A stretch of 64,000 nucleotides of DNA from Massilia rhizosphaerae (GCF_016093545.1 NZ_JADKYX010000029.1:1-64000); one strand, 5' to 3'. Counted from the stretch's first letter, positions 1 through 8,395 are shown. The notes: generated from the sequence alone by a model not told the origin. Program-made: numbers and translations.

Positions 1-116
1 AAGCGATACTGGCACCTCATCAAACGCCCACACTTATCGACTGTTTATTGTTAAAGAACTGTGTTCGGTACTGCCTTGCTGCGCTTGCGAATCGTTTTGT
101 TCGTCAGCAGCAGAGA
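1..116 (-). other. Leader of an rRNA operon (16S gene outside window)
   Basis: Read on the minus strand this stretch has the layout of a proteobacterial rrn leader: a promoter with its -10 box at 123-128, a boxA-like element at 48-60, then a segment containing GTGTGGGCG, which closely resembles the leader just before E. coli 16S rRNA. The start of 16S itself is not in the window and should lie immediately left of position 1. No protein gene is convincing here; the open frames are unsupported. Confidence 0.8.
48..60 (-). promoter_or_regulatory. boxA-like rRNA antitermination element
   Basis: The minus strand reads AGTTCTTTAACAA, matching the rrn boxA consensus TGCTCTTTAACAA at 11 of 13 positions. 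In proteobacteria boxA in the leader RNA binds NusB-NusE and makes rRNA transcription resistant to Rho. Its place about 60 nt after the predicted transcription start, followed by GTGTGGGCG, is what identifies the region as an rRNA leader. Confidence 0.8.
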
Positions 117-122
117 AGCGAG

Positions 123-151
123 ATTATGCAGTGTTTCGTTCAACTCGTCAA
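123..151 (-). promoter_or_regulatory. rrn promoter proximal to 16S
   Basis: On the minus strand a -35 hexamer TTGACG (146-151) and a -10 hexamer CATAAT (123-128) are separated by exactly 17 bp. Transcription would start near 116 and run into the boxA leader. This is close to the sigma70 consensus, as expected for rRNA promoters. Confidence 0.75.
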
Positions 152-215
152 CTCTTCCGTTTTCTACAGTGCGCTCGATCCGTTCGATGTCGCGCCCCGC
201 AGAAGCAGGACGCGA

Positions 216-245
216 ACTATAGCAAATCCGCCCGCGTCCATGCAA
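216..245 (-). promoter_or_regulatory. Second, upstream rrn promoter candidate
   Basis: On the minus strand TTGCAT (240-245) and TATAGT (216-221) are separated by 18 bp. It would form a tandem pair with the promoter at 123-151, as is common for rRNA operons. It begins only 12 bp past the stop of the enoyl-CoA hydratase gene, so the rRNA operon follows that gene directly. Weaker than the proximal promoter. Confidence 0.5.
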
Positions 246-257
246 GAGCCATGGAAC

Positions 258-1034
258 TTACATCCCCTCGAAATTCGGCTTGCGCTTCTCCAGGAACGCG
301 GCCATCCCTTCCTTCTGCGCCGCCGTGCCGAAGCCGGCCTGGAAGTAGCGGCGCTCGTAGCGCACGCCTTCGGTCAGCGTCGTCTCGAACGCGCGGTTGA
401 CGGCATCCTTGATCTGCATGGCCACCGACACCGGCATCGCGGCGATCGTCTCCGCCACTTCCAGTGCCACCGTCATCACGAGGTCGGCCGGCACGACGCG
501 CGACACGAGACCCGTGCGCTCCGCTTCCGCCGCGTCGATCATGCGCGCCGTCAGCAGCATGTCCATCGCCTTCGACTTGCCGATCGCGCGCGGCAGGCGC
601 TGCGTGCCGCCGGCGCCCGGGGTCACGCCGACCTTGATCTCCGGCTGGCCGAACTTGGCCGTGTCGGACGCGATCAGGAAATCGCACATCATCGCCAGTT
701 CGCAGCCGCCGCCCAGCGCATAACCCGACACGACGCCGATCACCGGCTTGCGCACATTGAGGATGTGCTCCCAGTTGCGGCCGATGTAATTGCCGGGATA
801 GGTGTCGGCATACGTGTAGTTGGCCATCGCGGCGATGTCGGCGCCCGCGGCGAACACCTTGTCGCTGCCGGTCAGGACGATGACGTTGATGGCCGGGTCG
901 GCGTCGAATTTGTACAGCGCGTCGCCCAGTTCGTTCATCATGTTGTCGTTGAGGGCGTTCAGCGCCTTCGGACGGTTCAGGCGGATCACGACCACCTTGT
1001 CGTGGTGTTCGATCAGCAGGTCTGCATATTCCAT
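258..1034 (-). CDS. Enoyl-CoA hydratase (crotonase family)
   Basis: Hydrates trans-2-enoyl-CoA to 3-hydroxyacyl-CoA in beta-oxidation or a related acyl-CoA pathway; cytoplasmic. The 259-aa product has the usual crotonase length. The oxyanion-hole loop FAAGADI lies at about residues 61-67, and both catalytic glutamates are present: E112 in GGGCELAMM and E132 in FGQPEI, followed by GVTPGAGGTQRL. The start at 1034 was chosen because AAGGGG lies just upstream and the fold begins there; an upstream in-frame extension has no domain support. The closest pattern is the short-chain ECH/PaaF type. No other beta-oxidation gene lies beside it; the next feature downstream is the rrn promoter region. Confidence 0.92.
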   Translation of the reverse strand: MEYADLLIEHHDKVVVIRLNRPKALNALNDNMMNELGDALYKFDADPAINVIVLTGSDKVFAAGADIAAMANYTYADTYPGNYIGRNWEHILNVRKPVIGVVSGYALGGGCELAMMCDFLIASDTAKFGQPEIKVGVTPGAGGTQRLPRAIGKSKAMDMLLTARMIDAAEAERTGLVSRVVPADLVMTVALEVAETIAAMPVSVAMQIKDAVNRAFETTLTEGVRYERRYFQAGFGTAAQKEGMAAFLEKRKPNFEGM

Positions 1035-1145
1035 GGGACACCCCTTAATAAGATGAACCCGGATTGTAGCGCCTGAACGACGAAAGTGACGTATACGGCA
1101 ACAAGCCTTTGCTATCGTCGATACCTGCACCGCATCACGCAGTCG

Positions 1146-2357
1146 TCAAGGCGCCGCCGGCCGCGGCAACAGCGCCCAGATCTGGCCGCGCTGCTTCATG
1201 CGGCCCGCGTCGTCGGCAGCCTGGGCGCCGAAGCCGAAGAAGAAGTCCGCGCGCACGGCGCCCTTGATGGCGCCGCCCGTGTCCTGCGCCATCACGAGGC
1301 GCTGCATCGGCGCGTCGCCGCCCGGCGCCGTCGTCGCCAGGAACAGCGGCGCGCCCAGCGGCAGGAAGGACGGATCGACGGCGACGGAGCGCGCGGGCGT
1401 CAGCGGCACGCCCAGCGCGCCTTTCGGCCCGACGCTCGGGTCAGGCAGGCGTTCTTCGCGGAAGAAGACGTAGCTCGGATTCACGTCGAGGAGTTCCTGG
1501 CGCCGCTCCGGATGCGCGGCGATCCACGCCTTGATGCCCTGGGCCGTCGCCTCGCCCGGCGCCAGCTCGCCCTGCTCGATCAGCCAGCGGCCGATCGCCT
1601 TGTACGGATGGCCGTTCTGGTCGGCGTAGGCGATGCGCACCGTCGCGCCGTCGTCCAGCTGCACGCGGCCGGAACCCTGCACCTCGAGGAAGAACGCTTC
1701 CACCGGATCGTCGACCCACACCAGTGCCTTGCCGGGGATGCGCGCGCGCTCGATCTCGGCGCGCGTTTCGTACGGGACAACGGTCTTGCCGACGAGGCGT
1801 CCGCGCAGCCGCATGCCTCTCAGCTTCGGGTAGACGCTCGCCAGATCCACGGTGATCAGGTCGTCCGGCACTTTATAGAGCGGCGTCTGGTACGGGCCGC
1901 CGCGCCGGCGCGAACCGTGCAGCATCGGTTCGTAATAGCCCGTGATCAGGCCCGTGTCGGCGCCGTCGGGCGCGCGCACGAGATTGGGCACGAAATACGC
2001 TTCGAAGTACTGGCGGATCGCGGTGTCGTCGCCCGGGTCGACCAGCTTGCTCGCGGCGCACGGCATCGTCCAGTCGGGCTTTGCGCCCAGCGCGCGGCAC
2101 GACGCCTGGAACGCCGGCCAGGCCTGGCGCAGGTCGTCCTGCTGCCAGCCGGGCAGCGCGTCGAACGTCACGGGCGTGAACAGCGGCGCCGGCGGTGGCG
2201 GCGCCGGCTGGGTCGGCGGCACGGTCACGGGCCCGACGGGCGGCGGCATCTTGATGGGCGGCTTGGGCTGCGGCGGCTGTTGCGGCGGCGTCGTGCAAGC
2301 GGCCAGCAAGGCGACGAGGGTCAATAAAGCGGGTACACTGCGGCGTGTCGAAAACAT
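1146..2357 (-). CDS. mltA: Membrane-bound lytic murein transglycosylase A
   Basis: Outer-membrane lipoprotein that cleaves the MurNAc-GlcNAc bond of peptidoglycan, forming 1,6-anhydro-MurNAc. The 403-aa product starts with MFSTRRSVPALL and a lipobox ending LLAAC, then a Pro-rich linker. The MltA barrel follows (VDDPVEAFFLEVQGSG), and the C-terminal 3D domain carries the catalytic Asp in MAQDTGGAIKG. The start is set by the signal peptide; an upstream extension would bury it. The start codon lies only 12 bp from that of a divergent miniature gene (2370-2516), so the mltA promoter must lie inside that gene. Confidence 0.92.
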   Translation of the reverse strand: MFSTRRSVPALLTLVALLAACTTPPQQPPQPKPPIKMPPPVGPVTVPPTQPAPPPPAPLFTPVTFDALPGWQQDDLRQAWPAFQASCRALGAKPDWTMPCAASKLVDPGDDTAIRQYFEAYFVPNLVRAPDGADTGLITGYYEPMLHGSRRRGGPYQTPLYKVPDDLITVDLASVYPKLRGMRLRGRLVGKTVVPYETRAEIERARIPGKALVWVDDPVEAFFLEVQGSGRVQLDDGATVRIAYADQNGHPYKAIGRWLIEQGELAPGEATAQGIKAWIAAHPERRQELLDVNPSYVFFREERLPDPSVGPKGALGVPLTPARSVAVDPSFLPLGAPLFLATTAPGGDAPMQRLVMAQDTGGAIKGAVRADFFFGFGAQAADDAGRMKQRGQIWALLPRPAAP

Positions 2358-2369
2358 AGGAAATGCGCG

Positions 2370-2516
2370 ATGTGGATACTGTTGCTGGAAGCCGGCGCGG
2401 CCTTGTTCCTGCTGGTCTTTATCGTGTGGTGGACGATGTTCGCCGGGCGCAAGCCGGAGCAGAAACCGTCCTCGTCCGGAAAAAGCGCCAGGAAAAACGA
2501 TACGCCCGACGCGTGA
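2370..2516 (+). CDS. Small single-pass membrane protein, 48 aa
   Basis: I do not recognise this family. The 48-codon frame begins ATG with AGGAAA six bases upstream and encodes a hydrophobic segment (about residues 2-24, MWILLLEAGAALFLLVFIVW onward) ending in WWTMFAGR, then a polar tail rich in Lys, Ser and Pro. That pattern (N-out helix, positively charged cytoplasmic tail) is typical of small inner-membrane proteins. It lies head-to-head with mltA (12 bp between start codons) and tail-to-tail with apaG (13 bp). The good Shine-Dalgarno site, the clear membrane helix and the exact fit between two genes argue that it is real. No function is implied. Confidence 0.7.
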   Translation: MWILLLEAGAALFLLVFIVWWTMFAGRKPEQKPSSSGKSARKNDTPDA

Positions 2517-2529
2517 CCGGCTCAAGCGA

Positions 2530-2904
2530 TCAATGCAGGGCGCGCGGCAGCGACAGCACGAACTCGGGGATCTTGACCTCGAAGCGGTGCCCGTCCTCGG
2601 CCACGAAGAAATACTCGCCGACCATCGACCCCTGCGCCGTTTCCAGCTGCGTGCCGCTCGTGTATTCGAACTGCTCGCCCGGCTGCAGCAGCGGCTGGTG
2701 ACCGACGACGCCCAGTCCCCGCACTTCCTGCACCTGGTTGTTGGCGTCCGTGATCACCCAGTGGCGCGAGATCAGCTGGGCCGCGACGGTGCCCGTGTTC
2801 TTGATCGTGATGGTGTAGGTAAACACATGCTGCGTCCGGTCCGGGTGGGATTGCTCCGGCAGGTACTGGGTCCTGACGGTGATCGCGAAATCGTAGACGG
2901 GCAT
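2530..2904 (-). CDS. apaG: ApaG protein (Co2+/Mg2+ efflux-associated)
   Basis: ApaG is a small fibronectin-III-like protein found across proteobacteria, often near apaH or rsmA and linked genetically to Co2+ resistance and Mg2+ efflux; its biochemical role is unsettled. The 124-aa product has the family length and its conserved core: YTITIKNTG, ISRHWVITDA, GVVGHQPLLQPGE, FEYTSGT and GSMVGEYFF. The start at 2904 is preceded by AAGGAA. It is divergent from rpe, with 141 bp between the two starts that must hold both promoters. Confidence 0.93.
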   Translation of the reverse strand: MPVYDFAITVRTQYLPEQSHPDRTQHVFTYTITIKNTGTVAAQLISRHWVITDANNQVQEVRGLGVVGHQPLLQPGEQFEYTSGTQLETAQGSMVGEYFFVAEDGHRFEVKIPEFVLSLPRALH

Positions 2905-3045
2905 CGGTGTTCCTTGTTGGATTGGCAAAAACGCGTGGTCGACATGAGCGTCGTCGACATGATACACGCGCCGGCCGAAAGCACGCCGCCGGCGTACAAT
3001 GCTGGCTTTGTCTAAAGCAACCCCGGCAAGACCGGCTCTCCCACC

Positions 3046-3726
3046 ATGACCACCTACCGCATCGCTCCCAGCATCCTGTCCGCCGACTTCGCCCGCCTGG
3101 GCGAGGAAGTGCGCAACGTCGTCGCCGCCGGCGCCGACATCATCCACTTCGACGTGATGGACAACCATTATGTTCCCAACCTGACCATCGGACCGCTGGT
3201 GTGCCAGGCCATCCGTCCGCACGTGCAGGTGCCGATCGACGTCCACCTGATGGTCAAGCCGGTCGACCGCATCATCCCCGATTTCGCCAAGGCCGGCGCC
3301 GACATCATCACCTTCCACCCGGAGGCGTCGGAGCACATCGACCGCACCCTGCAGCTCATCCGCGACAACGGCTGCAAGGCCGGCCTCGTGTTCAACCCGG
3401 GCACGCCGCTGCACTATCTGGACCACGTGATGGACAAGATCGACATGATCCTCATCATGTCCGTCAACCCCGGCTTCGGCGGCCAGTCGTTCATCCCGGA
3501 AGCGCTGAAGAAGATCGCGATCGCGCGCCGCATGATCGATGAATCGGGCCGCGACATCATGCTGGAAGTCGACGGCGGCATCAAGGCCGACAACATCGCG
3601 GCCGCCGCCGCCGCCGGTGCCGACACCTTCGTGGCCGGTTCCGCCATCTTCGGCAAGCCGGATTACAAGGCCGTCATCGACGCCATGCGCGCCGAACTGG
3701 CCGGCGTCGCCAAGAAGGCCGCCTGA
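3046..3726 (+). CDS. rpe: Ribulose-phosphate 3-epimerase
   Basis: Interconverts D-ribulose 5-phosphate and D-xylulose 5-phosphate in the pentose phosphate and Calvin pathways; cytoplasmic TIM barrel using a divalent metal. The 226-aa protein shows SILSADFARLGEEV at the N-terminus, metal ligands in HFDVMDNHYVPN and VHLMV, the loop NPGFGGQSFIPEAL, and the phosphate-binding VDGGI and GSAIF segments. Its stop codon overlaps the gph start by one base, so the two are co-translated. A -10-like TACAAT lies at 2995-3000. In many betaproteobacteria rpe-gph precedes trpEGDC, as here. Confidence 0.96.
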   Translation: MTTYRIAPSILSADFARLGEEVRNVVAAGADIIHFDVMDNHYVPNLTIGPLVCQAIRPHVQVPIDVHLMVKPVDRIIPDFAKAGADIITFHPEASEHIDRTLQLIRDNGCKAGLVFNPGTPLHYLDHVMDKIDMILIMSVNPGFGGQSFIPEALKKIAIARRMIDESGRDIMLEVDGGIKADNIAAAAAAGADTFVAGSAIFGKPDYKAVIDAMRAELAGVAKKAA

Positions 3727-4424
3727 TGAAAATCGGCGCCGCGGCGATCCGGGCCGCCATCATCGACCTGGACGGCACCATGCTGCACACCATTCCGGAT
3801 TTCGAGCTCGCGCTGAACGGCATGCGCGCGGAATTCGGCCTGGCGCCGATCACGCAGCAGATCATCGAGCCGATGGTCGGCAAGGGATCGGAAAAGCTGA
3901 TCCGCGACGTGCTCGCCCTCGACTTCGACGCGGCCCGCATCGATGCCGTGTTCGACGCCGCGATGGCAGCGTACCAGCGCCACTACCTCGCCATCAACGG
4001 CGAGCGCGCGACCTTGTACCCGCACGTGATCGAAGGCTTGCAGGCCTTGAAGGACCTGGGCCTGCGTCTCGCGTGCGTGACGAACAAGCCGGTCGCATTC
4101 ACCCAGCCGCTTCTGGCCAAAAAAGGGCTCACACCCTACTTCGAGCTGGTCTATGGCGGCGACTCGTTCCCGCGCAAGAAGCCCGACCCGATGCCGCTGC
4201 TGCAGGTGTGCCGCGACTTCGACGTGGAACCGGCGCGCGTGGTCGCGATCGGCGACTCCAGCAACGACGCCGAGGCCGCGCGCGCGGCCGGCTGCTTCGT
4301 GTTGTCGGTCCCGTATGGCTACAACCACGGAAAACCTGTGCAAAGTATTAATTCCGATGGTATAGTTGATTCGCTGCTAGAAGCAGCTAAACTGATCAGC
4401 GCCCATAACGTGGCCAACTCATAA
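3726..4424 (+). CDS. gph: Phosphoglycolate phosphatase (HAD family)
   Basis: Hydrolyses 2-phosphoglycolate, a DNA-repair and oxygenase by-product, to glycolate. The 232-aa protein is a HAD phosphatase: motif I DLDGT with nucleophile D14 and acid D16, a helical cap (about residues 20-90), motif II CVTNKP, motif III Lys in the RKKPDP segment, and motif IV GDSSNDAEAARAAG. The start overlaps the rpe stop (TGATG). The 3' end of the gene probably also contains the trp promoter (4366-4393). Specificity for phosphoglycolate rests on family and the rpe-gph-trp context. Confidence 0.93.
   Translation: MKIGAAAIRAAIIDLDGTMLHTIPDFELALNGMRAEFGLAPITQQIIEPMVGKGSEKLIRDVLALDFDAARIDAVFDAAMAAYQRHYLAINGERATLYPHVIEGLQALKDLGLRLACVTNKPVAFTQPLLAKKGLTPYFELVYGGDSFPRKKPDPMPLLQVCRDFDVEPARVVAIGDSSNDAEAARAAGCFVLSVPYGYNHGKPVQSINSDGIVDSLLEAAKLISAHNVANS
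4366..4393 (+). promoter_or_regulatory. Candidate trp operon promoter inside gph
   Basis: TTGATT (4366-4371) and TAAACT (4388-4393) are separated by 16 bp, giving a predicted transcription start near 4400, about 37 nt ahead of the leader-peptide start. A perfect 6-bp inverted repeat GCTGCT-AGA-AGCAGC (4373-4387) fills the spacer; it may be an operator or only a by-product of the Leu-Leu-Glu-Ala-Ala codons of gph. The position is right for a separate trp transcript, but this is sequence matching only. Confidence 0.4.
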
Positions 4425-4436
4425 CCCATCTACTCC

Positions 4437-4523
4437 ATGTTTTTCGCCAAAAAACACATCGTCAACCCAACCGGTGCCCATGAGGCCTGGCTGTGGCGAC
4501 GCTGGCAATCCTGGTCCAACTGA
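4437..4523 (+). CDS. trpL: Tryptophan operon leader peptide
   Basis: A 28-codon frame whose product ends EAWLWRRWQSWSN: four Trp codons (codons 18, 20, 23 and 26) within nine residues, followed at once by TGA. Such Trp density in a short peptide placed before a hairpin and T-run ahead of trpE is the hallmark of transcription attenuation: when charged tRNA-Trp is scarce the ribosome stalls here and the terminator does not form. The start context (CTACTCC) has only a weak ribosome site. The peptide has no role beyond being translated. Confidence 0.85.
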   Translation: MFFAKKHIVNPTGAHEAWLWRRWQSWSN

Positions 4524-4536
4524 CCCAAGCTGATTG

Positions 4537-4580
4537 CTGCCGGTGCACGCCTCGTGCACACTTGAACCGGCAGGTTTTTT
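4537..4580 (+). terminator. trp attenuator (terminator hairpin)
   Basis: CTGCCGGT (4537-4544) pairs perfectly with ACCGGCAG (4566-4573), and a T-run follows (4575-4580). An inner stem GTGCACG/CGTGCAC (4543-4549 with 4553-4559, 3-nt loop) can stack inside. A competing stem pairs GCAATC (4505-4510, within the Trp-codon stretch) with GATTGC (4532-4537), touching the 5' arm of the terminator; this is the kind of overlap needed for a switch. The exact alternative fold is my reading by eye. Confidence 0.8.
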
Positions 4581-4629
4581 GAAGAAATCGCCGCCCGTTC
4601 CCCTTCCTGCGGGCGGCCCGGAGAAAAGC

Positions 4630-6126
4630 ATGACCGAACTCGAATTCAAATCGCTCGCCACGCAAGGCTATAACCGTATCCCCCTGATCGCGGAAGCATT
4701 TGCCGATCTCGAAACCCCGCTCACCTTGTACCTGAAGCTGGCCCAGAGCCAGGACGCCGGCAAGAACACGTTCCTGCTCGAGTCCGTGGTCGGCGGCGAG
4801 CGCTTCGGCCGCTACTCCTTCATCGGCCTGCCGGCGAAGACGCTGCTGCGCACGCGCGGCAACGTCACGACGGTCGAGAAGAACGGGGAAGTCATCGAGA
4901 CGCACGAAGGCAATCCGCTCGACTTCATCGAGGCTTATCAATCGCGCTTCAAGGTCGCGCTGCGCCCGGGCCTGCCCCGCTTCTGCGGCGGCCTGGCCGG
5001 CTACTTCGGCTACGACACGGTGCGCCACATCGAGAAGAAGCTGGCGCACACTGCGCCGCGCGATGAACTGGACCTGCCGGAAATCCAGCTGATGGTGACG
5101 GAGGAACTGGCGGTGATCGACAACCTGTCGGGCAAGCTGTACCTGATCGTCTATGCCGACCCGTCCCTGCCCGAGGCCTACAACAAGGCGCGCCAGCGCC
5201 TGAAGGACTTGCGCATGATGCTGCGCCGGAGCGTGGACGCGCCGGTGACGTCGAGCTCCGTCCGCACCGAGGCCGTGCGCGACTTCAGCAAGGAAGACTA
5301 CCTGAAGGCCGTCGCCGTCGCGAAGGAATACGTGATGGCCGGCGACCTGATGCAGGTGCAGATCGGCCAGCGCATCCGCAAGCCATACGTGGATTCGCCG
5401 CTGTCGCTGTACCGGTCGCTGCGGTCGCTGAACCCGTCGCCGTACATGTACTACTACAACTTCGGCGATATGCAGATCGTGGGCAGCTCGCCCGAGATCC
5501 TCGTGCGCAACGAGAAAGATGCCGCCGTCGGCCGCAAGGTCACGCTGCGCCCGATCGCCGGCACCCGCCCGCGCGGTTCGACGCCGGAGCGCGACGCCGA
5601 GCTGGCGCACGAACTGCTGAACGATCCGAAGGAAGTGGCGGAGCACGTGATGCTGATCGACCTGGCCCGCAACGACATCGGCCGCATCGCCAAGACGGGC
5701 ACCGTGAAAGTCACGGACCAGATGGTCATCGAGAAGTACTCGCACGTGCAGCACATCGTCTCGAACGTCGAAGGCACTTTGAAAGACGGCATGTCGAACC
5801 TGGACGTGCTGCGCGCCACCTTCCCGGCCGGCACCCTGACGGGTGCGCCGAAAGTGCGCGCGATGGAAGTCATCGACGAACTCGAGCCGGTCATGCGCGG
5901 CATCTACGGCGGCGCCTGCGGTTATCTCTCCTTCGGCGGCGAAATGGACGTGGCGATCGCGATTCGCACGGGCGTCATCAAGGACGGCAACCTGTACGTG
6001 CAGGCGTCGGCGGGCATCGTGGCCGATTCCATCCCCGAGATGGAATGGCTGGAAACGGAACACAAGGCGCGCGCCGTGCTGCGCGCGGCCGAGCAAGTGC
6101 AAGACGGACTGGATGGGGAGATCTGA
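4630..6126 (+). CDS. trpE: Anthranilate synthase component I
   Basis: Converts chorismate to anthranilate using ammonia delivered by TrpG; first committed step of tryptophan synthesis. The 498-aa protein has the full family length: an N-terminal domain with the tryptophan feedback motif LLES (in FLLESVVGGERFGRYSFIG), then the chorismate-binding domain with IAGTRPRG, LIDLARNDIGRI, QHIVSNVEG and PAGTLTGAPKVRAM. The start at 4630 was chosen because a longer upstream frame would run through the attenuator. It sits downstream of trpL and the terminator and ends one base before trpG, so transcription is probably set by attenuation plus feedback inhibition of the enzyme. Confidence 0.96.
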   Translation: MTELEFKSLATQGYNRIPLIAEAFADLETPLTLYLKLAQSQDAGKNTFLLESVVGGERFGRYSFIGLPAKTLLRTRGNVTTVEKNGEVIETHEGNPLDFIEAYQSRFKVALRPGLPRFCGGLAGYFGYDTVRHIEKKLAHTAPRDELDLPEIQLMVTEELAVIDNLSGKLYLIVYADPSLPEAYNKARQRLKDLRMMLRRSVDAPVTSSSVRTEAVRDFSKEDYLKAVAVAKEYVMAGDLMQVQIGQRIRKPYVDSPLSLYRSLRSLNPSPYMYYYNFGDMQIVGSSPEILVRNEKDAAVGRKVTLRPIAGTRPRGSTPERDAELAHELLNDPKEVAEHVMLIDLARNDIGRIAKTGTVKVTDQMVIEKYSHVQHIVSNVEGTLKDGMSNLDVLRATFPAGTLTGAPKVRAMEVIDELEPVMRGIYGGACGYLSFGGEMDVAIAIRTGVIKDGNLYVQASAGIVADSIPEMEWLETEHKARAVLRAAEQVQDGLDGEI

Positions 6127-6127
6127 C

Positions 6128-6697
<570 letters not shown>

Positions 6698-6711
6698 CCG
6701 AAAGACTTGCC

Positions 6712-7746
6712 ATGATCACCCCTCAAGAAGCGCTCCTGCGCTGCATCGAACACCGCGAAATCTTCCACGACGAGATGCTGCATCTCTTCCGGAAAATCAT
6801 GTCCGGCGACATCTCGCCGACGATGGTCGCCGCCCTGACGATGGGCCTGCGCGTGAAGAAGGAAACCGTCGGCGAAATCACCGCCGCCGCACAGGTGATG
6901 CGCGAATTCTCCACCAAGGTGCCGATGGCCGACACGACGCACCTGGTCGACATCGTCGGCACCGGCGGCGACGGTGCGCACACCTTCAATATCTCGACCG
7001 CGTCGATGTTCGTCGCCGCCGCCGCCGGCGCGCGCGTCGCCAAGCACGGCGGACGCAGCGTGTCGTCGTCGTCCGGCAGCGCGGACGTCATCGAATCGCT
7101 GGGCGCCCACATCGACCTGAAACCCGAGCAGATCGCCCAGTCGATCGCCCAGACGGGCATCGGCTTCATGTTCGCGCCGAACCACCACGCCGCCATGAAG
7201 AACGTGGCCGCCGTGCGGCGCGAGATGGGCGTGCGCAGCATCTTCAACATCCTCGGGCCGCTGACGAATCCGGCCGGCGCGCCGAACATCCTGATGGGCG
7301 TGTTCCACCCGGACCTCGTCGGCATCCAGGTGCGCGTGCTGCAGCGCCTCGGCGCCCAGCATGCGCTCGTCGTCTGGGGCCGCGACAACATGGATGAAGT
7401 CTCGCTCGGCGCCGCCACCATGGTCGGTGAACTGGTCGACGGCGAGATCCGCGAATACGAGATCCACCCGGAAGACTTCGGCCTCGCGATGATCGCCAGC
7501 CGCAACCTCAAGGTGGCCGACGCGGCCGAATCGAAGGCGAAGATCATGGAAGCGCTGCGCGGCGAACCGGGTCCGGCGCACGACATCGTCGCGCTCAACG
7601 CGGGCACGGCGCTGTACGCGGCCGGCGTGGCGTCGTCCATCGAGGACGGCCTGCGGCGCGCGCGCACCGCGATCGCATCGGGCGCGGCGCTGGCGAAGCT
7701 CGACCAGTTCGTGAGCGTCACGCGCCAACTGGGCGCGGCGAGCTGA
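6712..7746 (+). CDS. trpD: Anthranilate phosphoribosyltransferase
   Basis: Transfers the phosphoribosyl group of PRPP to anthranilate, the second step of tryptophan synthesis. The 344-aa protein has the signature glycine loop GTGGDGAHTFNISTAS, the KHGGRSVSSSSGSADVIESLG segment and the Mg-binding DE region near GRDNMDEVSLG. ATG 6712 was chosen over the longer frame because the upstream part overlaps trpG in another frame and the domain begins ITPQEALLRCIEHREI. It lies 14 bp after trpG and only one base before the LysE-type gene. Confidence 0.95.
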   Translation: MITPQEALLRCIEHREIFHDEMLHLFRKIMSGDISPTMVAALTMGLRVKKETVGEITAAAQVMREFSTKVPMADTTHLVDIVGTGGDGAHTFNISTASMFVAAAAGARVAKHGGRSVSSSSGSADVIESLGAHIDLKPEQIAQSIAQTGIGFMFAPNHHAAMKNVAAVRREMGVRSIFNILGPLTNPAGAPNILMGVFHPDLVGIQVRVLQRLGAQHALVVWGRDNMDEVSLGAATMVGELVDGEIREYEIHPEDFGLAMIASRNLKVADAAESKAKIMEALRGEPGPAHDIVALNAGTALYAAGVASSIEDGLRRARTAIASGAALAKLDQFVSVTRQLGAAS

Positions 7747-7747
7747 G

Positions 7748-8386
7748 ATGTTCGGCATCCACGACCTTGCTCTGTTCGTCGTCTCGGGCCTGCTGCTGAA
7801 CATCATGCCGGGCCCGGACTCCCTGCTCATCATGACGCGCAGTGCGACGCAGGGCTGGCGCGCCGGCAGCGCGGCGGCCCTCGGCATCGGCACGGGCACG
7901 TTCGTGCACATCTTCGGCGCGGCCCTCGGCCTGTCGGCGATCCTGGCGACGTCCGCCGCCGCGTTCACCGTCGTCAAGCTGCTGGGCGCCGCGTACATCC
8001 TGTATCTTGCGGTCGGCATGCTGCTCAGCAAACGCGGGCCCCGCGATGCCGCGGCACCGCCCGCGCTCGCCCCGCTGCCCCTGCGCCGCATCTACGCGCA
8101 AGGCATCCTGACCAACGTGCTGAATCCGAAGGTCGCGCTGTTCTTCCTCGCCTTCGTCCCGCAATTCATCGATGCGAACGCGCCGCACAAGGCGCTCGCC
8201 TTCCTGATCCTCGGCGCCGTCTTCAACATCAACGGCATGTTGTGGTGTAACGGGCTGGCCCTGTTCACCGCCAAGGCAAGCGCGCGCCTGAAACTGAATC
8301 CCGCCGTCACGCAATGGCTCAACCGCGCCACGGGCGGCCTGTTCGTCTGGCTCGGTGTCAAGCTGGCGCTGGCGAAACAATACTGA
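7748..8386 (+). CDS. LysE/RhtB-family amino-acid exporter
   Basis: A 212-aa integral inner-membrane protein with the LysE signature: an N-terminal hydrophobic segment, PGPDS at residues 21-25, ATQGWRAGSAAALGIGTGT, and about six membrane helices in all. The family exports amino acids (Lys, Thr, homoserine, sometimes aromatic ones). The gene is wedged between trpD (one base apart) and trpC (nine bases), so it must be co-transcribed with tryptophan synthesis. That suggests export of tryptophan, an intermediate or a related compound, but the substrate cannot be read from the sequence. Confidence 0.87.
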   Translation: MFGIHDLALFVVSGLLLNIMPGPDSLLIMTRSATQGWRAGSAAALGIGTGTFVHIFGAALGLSAILATSAAAFTVVKLLGAAYILYLAVGMLLSKRGPRDAAAPPALAPLPLRRIYAQGILTNVLNPKVALFFLAFVPQFIDANAPHKALAFLILGAVFNINGMLWCNGLALFTAKASARLKLNPAVTQWLNRATGGLFVWLGVKLALAKQY

Positions 8387-8395
8387 AGGTCCTCC

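Noticed and set aside
4373..4387. TrpR-like operator at GCTGCT-AGA-AGCAGC
   Set aside because: It differs from known trp operators and is inside gph codons for Leu-Leu-Glu-Ala-Ala, so chance is likely.
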